This document shows positions 46,295-56,100 of a DNA stretch of 64,000 nucleotides, piece after piece. The notes beneath the pieces are model-generated. The model was given only the letters and a program-made list of their open reading frames with translations. It ran no database searches and had not been told where the DNA came from. Position 1 is the stretch's first letter; every line of letters starts with the position of its first letter. The stretch comes from Isoperla grammatica (Eukaryota > Arthropoda > Insecta > Plecoptera > Perlodidae), in NCBI GenBank assembly GCA_945910005.1, contig OX246745.1:15760006-15824005 (forward strand), written 5' to 3'. The position numbers and the translations under genes were made by a program.

Positions 46295-49200
46295 CTGCAC
46301 AAATAGGGAGACACAGTCAATAACACTGCTACGTAGATGGTGACACAAAGCCCAGGACTGAGACTGACATTAGTCACAACTCACAACTCTGGATCCTAGA
46401 TCACCCATCTATGTACAATGACAAGACAGCCTGATGGGCGACCAAATTGTATCTTCCACCAAACTTATTTGAAGGTAAAGAGTAAGTACATTCATATGAC
46501 CAACTTTAGAACATAATCAGTAATTATTTAAAAACAATACTTCATGGGTAGTGAGTGCTATGACAATGGAATGAAAAACACCAACAGAAGAAGTTAACAG
46601 CACAAGTAATAATTTAGAACAATGGCAAATATAGAAACAAATTTGCAGTGCTAGTCATGATTAAAAACAGGCGAAGCATTTAAAAGGAAAATGTAACCGT
46701 GTCTAATAAGTAATAATGATTATATTACCTGTGTACAAGAATCTCCCAGTGGTTCAATATCATCCAACGAAATTCCTAAGCTCCTAAGAAACTGATCTTC
46801 CTCGTAACCAGCTTTGTAGGGCATAGTTGCATTCGAATGTCTAAGCAAGAACTCGACATTAACTGCAAAGCCAGCCATATCCACAGGAAATTTACGCTTG
46901 GAGGGCCACGAATCGAAGAACCCTATCACCTTGCCCTGAAACAACATACACAAAAACATAAAACATTTACCAGTACTCAAAATGGTTTCAGGAGGTACAA
47001 GTTTTGAGCTTGTGAACAGTGTGTCTTGCCTGGCTGTATCCACCATCAGTTAGTGAACACTGCACTGTCCCTTGGGACACCTGCATCAGGTAGCTGGGGA
47101 AGGCAAAGCTGGGTAAAACGAGTCCCTTCTCCCCTCACAATAACACCTATGTCAAAATAATATGCAGTTAGGCTTGCCTAATGGAAAATGAGAAAAAAGC
47201 AGAGCCATTCGCTTGTTATTTCTCCCTCCCCTACAAGGTTATGTGCAGGTGTTTATTTTCTATTATACAGTAATCCCCCTTTAATTCAAATTTCAAGGGA
47301 CCCTGAAAACTCCAATTTGAATTACAAAATTTTGAATTAAAAGAACATAAACATTAAGCACCATACCTAAATCTTCTGCTGGGACTCCATCAATAGTTTG
47401 AATTATACATAATTTTTAATTAACCGAGTTTGAATTAACGAGGGACTACTGTAGTGGGGTTTTAATATTCTGGAAAAGAAACAGTTTTGAAATTGGTTAC
47501 TGTACTCGGTTAGTAGTAAATTACTAGCCGATGTCAAAAAGTCATCACTACAGCTTCAATTAGCACTATTAATTGAGAATATCGATCGAGTGCATCCCGA
47601 GCTATACATACTCCTTTCCTTTTTTTCCTTTCTACTTACGCCTTTAACCACTGGGGAACTTATTGCATAGTCTCCTATAAGCCCAACCGGAAACATCGAC
47701 ACTTTTTTCGTGTATCGAATTTCTTGAAACAGCTTCAAGTCAAACGTGTTGTCGTCATCTCCAAAGTAGATGACTCCATTTTGGACATTTTTGCGAATCC
47801 AGCTGAGAGCCGCTCGTCTGTTTGCCACTCCTCGAGGCACCACATTCGACTTGCGATAGATTTCTGGCATCGGACTTGCGATGTGAGTGAACGGGATTCC
47901 TGAGAAAAACAAAAAACAATATTTTGTTGCTATGTTTAAACTTTAAACACTAAGAACAAGATGTGAGGTACCAGGTTTCTCAATCAAAAAGTTATAAGCA
48001 TTTCCCTGTTTGGTACAGCTCTTAAATCATATCTACTGATGATTACAGCAATAAAATGCTACACTTTATTACAGATATCACATATTTTTGGTATTCAATT
48101 CACACAGTCAACATAAAAGATGTTAGGTTTTCTAATACAGCCTCCTCCCAACCACTTTCCGTTTGTTTACAAAAATTTACACAGGCTGCTAACAATTGGA
48201 AATCAAATTTGTGTTTATAAGAAAGTATGTATTTGTTTCTAACATTGTTGCTTGGTGACAACACTATAGTTGGAACACATTCACGAGGCTTGCATTTCGG
48301 TTACATTATAAATTAAACAGAAAGTAGGCCTACACAAGATCTTGACAATTAATGGTTAGTGGTACATACCGAATTTCTTGAGAAGCTTCACAACCATAGA
48401 GTTGCATGATCGGTTGTCATCGGCAACAATCCAATGAATATTGGACACGTGCATTAACGTCTGTCCAAGCCGAGTTAGCTCGGCTGCTTGCTCTCGGCGA
48501 GGGTATGTGGGTGTTATAAAATAGATTGTTGGAAGGCCAGTGGATTGTTTATTTCTAGCATCCTAGAAAATAATATTCAATTTGTTACAATAATAATATA
48601 AGGTCAGTTCTTGTAACGAGTTGGTAGATTATAGGCCTAAATATAAATGTATTTATATTATTTATTTATGAAGAAGAGTGGCTCAAAGAAATTCTACGGT
48701 CTACAGCCGTCTGCCAAGGATTGCTAGAGTCGCAATGTTTACAATTTTCAATCAAAATGTATCATTTCAGCCAAAATGTATCATTTCACTGAAAATTACC
48801 TGTTTCACCTTCTATTCGTAATCTGAATATTAAGAATGTCTTTTAATTTAACGCAAATGGTAGTTCTAATTATAAATAGGCCTATCTTTTGAATAAAAAA
48901 TAAAAACAAACTACAAGCAATTGTGAGTTAGATATAGTAGGCCTAGTAATACAGTACCTAGATTATTCTCTCTATTCATAATGCCACATGCACTTTGTCT
49001 GAAGCATCTCGTTTGCATGTTACACTAGGATGCCACGAAATAAGTTTTAATTAACTTGGTACTGCCTAGTGCCTACCTATATTTTTTTGGTTATACCTGT
49101 AGTAGGCCTATGAATTTTGCAAATGAAAAATATGTAGAGTTGCCTTATTTCCTAAGCCTGCTTCCAAAACACATTCATGCATTGGCCATATTTATAAATG

Positions 49201-50816
49201 TATGATGTAGCAGAGGAACAAACAACTGAACTTAATTATGAATACATTTACAGACATTCAGCTTGGTGACCTTCAAATGGGTGCAGATTCATGGTTAAGG
49301 TAATAAAACAATACCTAACCTATGTACCACAGTTTAAAACTAACAAAGCTGGTAACACAACTTCAAGTACCAGCGTGGTATCAAGGCAGGCTGACATTGA
49401 ACATAATACAGTAGTTCTATGGCCTGTGATATGTAACTCGTTTCACAGCACATGAGTAGATTAAACAGGAAGTGACGTCATCCATAAATCAGCAGTTAAT
49501 TAGCTGGACATGTTCATTCAGCCTGGATTGCATTCAAATTAACAGGGACCAAGATTAAAATAATAGGCTGTCATGGCATAGCCTACTTAAACTAGACCTA
49601 GACGTACAGTTCAAGTAGAAACTATGTTCATTTCGGTCTGATAGAGAACAACTATTTTAGATAATTTTCTCCTTTCCTGTTATTTTTCCTATTATCTACT
49701 GGATACATTTTTACTTTTTCAACCTTCACATGCTACACCTGCTCCCACTTTAATAAATTGTTTTACTTTTTATATCACAATACATTATTTTATCATTGTT
49801 TTTATTGAATAAGTAAAGCAGTCTACACGGAGTGATTGCCTTTTCCAAATCAGTTTTACAAGAGGTGAGCATTGTGTAGAGATCTGTGTGTTGAGGAAGT
49901 CTGGGGGAGGCCATCCAAATTTGTTTCATGGGACCAAGTTGTGGATGTGGTTTCGGCTAAATACACAACTTGAAACTGTGAGCCAGTTGTTCTTAACTGC
50001 GGTGACATTACATACTGGTAAAGAACCAGTCTCAACTGAAAATAATTGGGAAAAATATCTCGATTGTGTTCAAATTTAGCGGAAACGTACAAAATACAAA
50101 CCAGGCTGTTTTTATTTTGTAATAGAACACTCTATTACTCTATGTTAATAACTTCACTATGAAGAATGCCCTGCAAAACAGTGTTGCAGTATTATGCAAG
50201 TAGGCCTATACTGACTGCCTCTGTTATATTGTTCAGTGTGTAGGTACCTACATATTGTAAACTTAATGCCAACCAAAAAACATTGATAAATGTACAAGCT
50301 GTCAATGTTTGGGACCAAAAACAGTGAGCTAACACATGTAACAGTATGGCCTAAAAAACCAAAACATTCAAAAGGCACCAAGCTAGGCAGACTGATATTA
50401 AGACAATTAAGTCCAGTTTTAGCTTTAAACAACTTTATTTTAGCATCACTTTGCTTAAACATTTGAGGCCTCAGTAGGCCTACCCTCAATGTTAATTTTT
50501 GTGCAGTTCACTTTAACATGAACATGCAGTATACATGCTAGGGCATAGGTTTATTTAATCACATTTTTTCTATGTAGGGTCTGCTTTTTTCTATGCTAAA
50601 AACTTACCTTAAGAACAGTTTTTTAAATTAAATATTCACATTTATGTACTTAGGCTAATCATTATGACTTACCTCAAGTGATATGTGGCACATAAACACA
50701 TTTTCCTGGTAAGCGAATAGTCTACTGACTTCTTTTCCTTGTGAACTCCATACCAGATATAAGACCATCACCATCATTCCCACCATGAGCATAAACATAT
50801 TTTTTAGTGGAAGCAT
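46106..50816 (-). CDS. GT43 beta-1,3-glucuronosyltransferase (B3GAT family)
   Basis: Five coding exons join in frame (50816-50673, 48562-48370, 47899-47640, 46935-46729, 46294-46106) to give 330 residues. Residues 7-23 form a signal anchor for a type II Golgi protein with a very short stem. Domain landmarks are LPTIYFITPTYPR (58-70), IHWIVADD (90-97), the metal-binding DDD in YFGDDDNTF (160-162), FPVDMAGFAVN (215-225), GYEEDQF with the likely catalytic Glu245, and EPLGDSCTQVLVWHT (260-274). Human members transfer glucuronate from UDP-GlcA to galactose, finishing the glycosaminoglycan linker (B3GAT3) or making HNK-1 (B3GAT1/2); which of these this gene does cannot be told. Oddities: Gln275 stands where human enzymes have Arg in HTRT, and the C-tail after it (about 55 residues) is longer and unlike the family's. 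One glycosylation sequon is at NRS 98-100 and one at NAT 234-236. Confidence 0.93.
46729..46935 (-). CDS. B3GAT-like exon 4 (acceptor-site and catalytic Glu)
   Basis: 207 bp, exactly 69 codons, encoding GKVIGFFDSWPSKRKFPVDM, AGFAVNVEFLLRHSNAT, GYEEDQFLRSLG and EPLGDSCTQ. The acceptor is TGTTTCAG and the donor ACACAG|GTAATA. Confidence 0.95.
47268..47451. mobile_element. Tc1/mariner (pogo/Tigger-like) MITE in B3GAT-like intron
   Basis: The ends CAGTAATCCCCCTTTAATTC and, inverted, CAGTAGTCCCTCGTTAATTC match closely, and the element sits between TA dinucleotides (47266-47267 and 47452-47453), the mariner target. At 184 bp it has no coding capacity. Confidence 0.75.
47640..47899 (-). CDS. B3GAT-like exon 3 (DDD motif)
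   Basis: 260 bp encoding IPFTHIASPM through VVPRGVANRRAALSWI to YFGDDDNTFDLKLFQEI and the PVGLIGDY strand. The acceptor is TTTTTCTCAG and the donor AAAGGC|GTAAGT (phase 0). It carries the metal-binding Asp triplet. Confidence 0.95.
48370..48562 (-). CDS. B3GAT-like exon 2 (UDP-binding start of GT43 domain)
   Basis: 193 bp encoding DARNKQSTGLPTIYFITPTY and on to KLLKKF. The acceptor is TATTTTCTAG and the donor TTCG|GTATGT (phase 1). Confidence 0.93.
48563..50672. other. B3GAT-like intron 1 (between coding exons 1 and 2)
   Basis: This is a 2.1-kb AT-rich intron. No exon or repeat with clear ends was recognised; open frames near 49.9 and 50.3 kb are not protein-like. Confidence 0.7.
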
Positions 50817-50854
50817 GGTTAGTGGCAATCATCATTTATCATCATCTGGATACC
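50673..50854 (-). CDS. B3GAT-like exon 1 (start codon, signal anchor)
   Basis: The start codon is at 50816, followed by MLPLKNMFMLMVGM, a Met-rich hydrophobic anchor, and a short stem to CHISLE. The donor is CTTGAG|GTAAGT (phase 0). Upstream, 50817-50854 is 5' UTR after an acceptor TTTGTTACAG, so at least one more non-coding exon lies further upstream, probably near 52.5 kb. Confidence 0.85.
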
Positions 50855-50877
50855 CTGTAACAAAAAAAGGTACATGC

Positions 50878-51266
50878 TAGGGATGGGACGTTTAAACGTG
50901 GGATTGAGTTTAAACGTTTATAAATTTTAATGTGCGGTTAAACGTTCTTGATACAGTGTACGCCTGGCCGCAGTCGGCCGAGGGGCCGGAAGAAGTCGAG
51001 CGCGCCGATGTTTGTCGCGGGGGGTGGGGAGGGGTGTTTTCATTGTTGATAAGTCACTTCTTTAGTGTTTTTTTGTGTCATCACATATTTTAATTTTAGC
51101 CTACCCTAGGCCTTAGTTTCGGAACATTTCGGTGATATTTACTGCATTGGTCGTTCTTCTCGCCTCCTTTCCGCACACGGGGGGGGGGGGGGGGGGCAAA
51201 CGTTTAAACGTGAATTTAAAAAAGGGTTAAACGTTTAGGTTACTTTTAACGTGTTTGCCCATCCCT
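50878..51266. mobile_element. hAT-like MITE, copy 1 (with poly-G insert)
   Basis: It starts TAGGGATGGGACGTTTAAACG and ends GTTTGCCCATCCCT, with several internal GTTTAAACG motifs. The copy at 53542-53860 has the same structure. This copy has a GC-rich insertion and a run of 18 G (about 51179-51196). No exact target duplication remains. Confidence 0.7.
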
Positions 51267-51399
51267 TGTGTGCCTAATTAGCACTAGGCCCTACATATTA
51301 TCATCACAGAGTTGTAACTTATAACACAGGCTGCATACTCTCACCAGTCACAACTGGTGGTACACAAATAGCCTATTTAGGTAATAGGGACAGAAATTT

Positions 51400-52090
51400 C
51401 ATATGGTACCGGTAATGTAGGCCTAAAATAGGCCTACTACCTAGGTACTCGATAGATTTTTTCTCACAGATTCTTAAGCATAGTGAGGTAAATCTAAACT
51501 TACCCTTCAAAAATTCTGCTACCTAACTGATAATTTACAATATGATTTATTATTGAAATCTTGTAATCGCGGGAATGACGCAAATGTCATCGGAAAATCG
51601 GAAAACTATTTATGTTGACCTACAGTCACTTACACACTACACTACAGCAAATGTGCCGTGCTACTAACATGCCACTAGAGGTAATACCTGCAACTTTCTT
51701 TTATGAATGGGCTTAGGCTCTAGACCTAGGCCTGGGAATAGCTAGGGAGTACATAGGCCTAGGCTATGTGTTTATAATTTATTTACATTCATTTACACCC
51801 ACATAGGCCTAGGTGTAGGCATAGACTAGCTATTTATAACTCAACCACACAGCTCTAGCCTACCTAGGCCTAGACCTAGGGAGGCTAGCAAATCAGTCAC
51901 TTTAATCTAACTAGGCATAGGCCTAGGCCTATGCCTACCTACCCTAAGGCCTAGGCCCTGGACCATATTGATACACATTTTGTACCGGTAGGTATGTAGG
52001 GCCTAGGCCTAGTGCTTAGGTCTAGGCCTAGATAGTTTCTAGGCCAGCGTAGGCCTAGGCCTAAAAACTAGATTTAGGCCTAAATGTACA
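51400..52090. repeat. GGCCTA/TAGGCC-rich low-complexity region
   Basis: The palindromic hexamers GGCCTA, TAGGCC and CCTAGG recur densely, often as TAGGCCTAGGCCTA, most strongly at 51715-52080. They are scattered elsewhere in the window but concentrated here, upstream of the shared promoter region and probably within the 5' UTR intron of the minus-strand gene. Confidence 0.7.
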
Positions 52091-52529
52091 GGCGTAGGGC
52101 GTAGCCAAGGCCTACCAAGAATTAGTAAGGTTAGAGCTCCATTTGCTTGGTTTTAGACCTCAAATACTGAAGGAACATCATTATATTACAATGTATGGCC
52201 AAAAAACGTGAAACAACCTGTCATATTAAATTCTAACACAGTGTCAACCTTGGTTTTGCCTAACCTGTGCAAATCACTGCATTGCAGAGTGATTGCAGGC
52301 AAAATCTCGAAATCTTAAACGCATTTCAAGCAAATACAGTGATAGGCCTAACGCATGCCAATAAAATATGTCACAGCATTCATGGTTGGCTGATTAAAAA
52401 TAATAAAAATTAAAGTAGTAGGCTATTATACTTTACCAGGAAATAACAATGAAGCATAAAGCACAGTGGTCTCACGTTGCAAAAATAAGTCTAGGCCCAA
52501 CGCATATTGAACATGTAATTATTATTACT

Positions 52530-52920
52530 TGATGTCTTTGAACCTTTCTGTTGCGAATTCTTCGTTCATAATCGAAATCGAAACAAACATGTAAATATTG
52601 TCGAAGGAAAGATCGAAGAGAAGAGAAGTCGAAGGATCGAAACATTTTCATTGGGTCAGAAAAAATACACGAACTTCCGTTTCCGTTCAATCTTTCTATC
52701 TGTCATGAGCTGTCACTTGTGAAGTTGTGATTTGCTGGGCGGCCAGCTAAACATTGATTAGATTCATCACAAACCGTAGCCATCAAAATGGAATTATGGG
52801 TATGTTCGGCGTAGGCCCGAGGCCGTATCAAATGCAGAAACGTGGTCGAATGATAACATAATAAAACGTGGTATGTTCTTCAGCGCCTAGGCCGTACCTA
52901 CTTGACGGTCGATTTAAATA
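52530..52920. promoter_or_regulatory. Likely bidirectional promoter region
   Basis: The minus-strand glucuronosyltransferase and the plus-strand CRELD-like gene diverge from here. A donor-like ATCAA|GTAATA on the minus strand (exon end 52529) could end the non-coding first exon of the former. On the plus strand, ATGGAATTATGG|GTATGT at 52788-52805 offers a possible first-exon donor, or a short upstream reading frame ending at 52814. No TATA box is evident. Start sites are inferred from gene geometry only. Confidence 0.45.
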
Positions 52921-52965
52921 ATGAAATTTATAATTAATTTCGGCTCAGGCTCTGGCATTGCAGGC

Positions 52966-53118
52966 ATGGGTGCACTACAATTTCTTATAATCCTTTGGCT
53001 GTCACCAATACTTTGTCAAAAAGTTGGTGTTAAAACTGACAGTTCTATACTTTCGAAAGAGAAGGCAACCCTTCCAGTTTGCCAGGCTTGCAGAACTTTG
53101 GTAACCTCTTTTACAAAG
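52966..53118 (+). CDS. CRELD1: CRELD-like exon 1 (signal peptide, CXXC)
   Basis: Encodes the signal peptide and CQACRTLVTSFTK. The donor is ACAAAG|GTAAGA (phase 0). The frame stays open upstream to a Met at 52921. An AG at 52962-52963 could be an acceptor for a 5' UTR intron that would make 52966 the first Met. Confidence 0.85.
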
Positions 53119-56100
53119 GTAAGAACTAATTATAGACCTAGGCCTAGGCCTATGTGAATTGAAGTCTAGACATAACCTAACTTACAACACTTCTTAGGCC
53201 TAGGGTTAGATTATGAATCAAAATACAACATACGGTAAGGGTTGGTGCACAATGACCTGGAAAGAAGATCCAGTAACTCTGTAAAGTTTGCTGTGCTGCC
53301 AACCTTGCCGCTTGCGGAGAACAATGTACACACAAGTTCTGGTGTTAATTAGAAAAAATGATTCAACATTGTCAGGGTTAAGCCCTTCCTAAGCTGTTGT
53401 GCATTGACATTGAAGCCTAGGTCCAGGACCAGGACCTATTCGAATAGGGACAAAAACTGTTAATTCTGGTTCTCGAATTCACGTCATCAATAATCGGTCT
53501 TGTCTCAAGCAAAGCGCGACTAGTCGTTCTCATATGCGTAATAGGGATGGAACGTTTAAACGTGGGAGTGGCTTTAAACGTTTGTACTTTTTACGCCTCG
53601 TTTAAACGTGTGTACAGAAGTGTTTGTATAAGATAAGAAACAAATATTTTACAACTGAGCGTACTGCAGTACTAGTTTACTATTATAGTTTTTTCTAGCT
53701 ACAAATTGTAATTTTACCCAATGTTTCAAACTTTTCGGTAATTTACTGCAAAGGTTATTTTATTCATCTCGTGGCAGGGGATAGAGCGAATAAAACGTTT
53801 AAACGCGAGTTTTAAAAACGGTTAAACGTTTAGGCTATTAAACTTTTTTGCCCATCCCTAATGCGTAACTAAGAATAAGAACTAGAATTGAAAGTGCACA
53901 CTTGTTCTTGGTCTTAATAATAGTGGGTAGAGCAATCCTGCATTGGTGCTTCCGCTTTATAACTTTTTGAAGCTTTGTTATTGCTGGAAAAACTGAAACT
54001 GGATTCCGAATTCAGTAATATATTTTTAGGCGTCTCAGTTAGCATCCTTGCCAAAATATGAAATATAAGTCCAGATATTGTGATCGTTAAATCACAAGGA
54101 TGTACTATACCTAGTTTGTAGGATACATAATACGAGGTAATTTTACGATGCCTAAATAACTACCCATTTTAATCTCCCAATTTCTTTTGTTTGCATTTTT
54201 GCTTGCATTGTGACATAAATATGAAAATCAACAATCGTGAGCTGCTACTTAATACGCCCACCTAAAACCCAAGTGTTAAGTTGTTGATGATGTTCCAGGG
54301 AATAGAGCTGACTGCTCGGGGGAAGTTCGAGGGGGGTGATGCCGCCTGGGAGGAAGAGCGACTAGGAAGCTACTCCAACTCAGAGGTTCGACTAGTGGAA
54401 ATTCAGGAAAAATTATGTTTAGGACTTGACAAAGGGGAAGAACAAGTAAGTAAAACTGTGTAGATCTAGACTACTTTACCTATGATTTGCTGTTGAATAC
54501 TTCATCATTACAGTTCTTATTTTGTGGAATTCTCTTAACACTAATTATATTATTGTAACTTTGTATTTACATTGGTTTTGTTATGCTGCATATTAAGTGG
54601 AAGTTTTATGGGGATTTTAAAGAACTGGCTGAGGAGGGAGAACAGATTCCCACACCAAGCAAAGTCTCTGGTCGGTTGTGTCTCTTATGATAGTGTTGTG
54701 AAAGCCGATAGCATAACTTGCAGAGCTATAGTTCAGTGCTCAGCTCTTGAAGATACTATGTTTCCTAGACATTCTGTGTGGATCTTGTGATCATGTTTAT
54801 GGACAATCAAGGCCATCCAAGATATCTGTTTCTCATCACAGAGTATACAAGTAATTTTAACTTCCACGCATTTGGGTAGGCATAATGGGTTTTCTTCTGT
54901 AGTAAGTCATGTACTACATTCTGTGTTTCAGTGCCATACGCTTGCCGAAAATACTGAACATATTATTGAGGAATGGTGGTTTCATAAACAGAAAGATGAG
55001 CCTGACTTATTTGAATACTTGTGTATCAATAGTGTCAAAGCTTGCTGCCCTCAGAAACATTTTGGTCCAGATTGCACGCCGTGCGCTGGCTTTCCAGATA
55101 ATGTCTGTTTCAATAATGGGAAGTGTAAGGTATGTATACACAGCATCACTTCAACAGCTTGCCTGAAGGGTAGTACTTATAGGTTGCCACTTGAGAGTGA
55201 ATACATTTGCAAGAATTCTCAGTCTGACAGCTGGATATTGCTAAGTGCATGTAAATGAAAGTGGCCTTAGCTGCCCATACGGGGTTTAGCTATAAGTAGT
55301 TTTTAAATACAGTGCAACTTCTCCATAACAAACCCTAATATACCTGAATTGTGTAATGATCGTTATTCTTTTATAACAATGGTACATTCCCACATATAGT
55401 GAGAAACCTTCGGGAACCTAAAAAGCAATTTGTTACACAGTTAAAGAAGTTTAACTGTAGTGTTATGGGCTAATAAGCTCTTCAATTTATTTATTATAAT
55501 AATTAATATACCACGATCACGAAAGTAAAGTGAATTAATTAATGAACCTGTGGCAGGCTTGTCACTGCCCCCCTACCCCTTGCTATCTTGTCTTGTGACA
55601 GTCCTATCAATCTGTCAATATCCGACAAGTCAGTGCTGTACAAAAATGCCTTATAGGAGATCCCAAAAACACAAACAAGTGGTATACTTTAGGTTCTTAA
55701 ACAAGGCGCACACTGTCTGTCTAGGGCTCGGGTACTCGCAAGGGTAACGGCAAGTGTGCCTGCGACGTGGGATATAGCGGAGAGCAGTGTTCTCAGTGTG
55801 CCACCAAGTACTACGAATCTTACCGCGACCCCACTAAACTGCTGTGCTCGCCGTGCCACTCGTCCTGCCAAGACAGCTGTAGCCAAGCCGGGCCGAAGGG
55901 GTGTTCAGCCTGCAAGGGAGGCTGGGTCATGGACACTGAGAAAGGATGCCACGACATAGACGAATGTGCTCAAGAAAACATTTGCCAGGAAAATGAGTTC
56001 TGTGTCAACAGTGAAGGATCATTTTCCTGCCTAGGTAAGCAAATGCTTTAGAGCTTGCTTGCTGTTGAAGAAGTTGGTTCTGTTCCTTTAGATTAAATCT

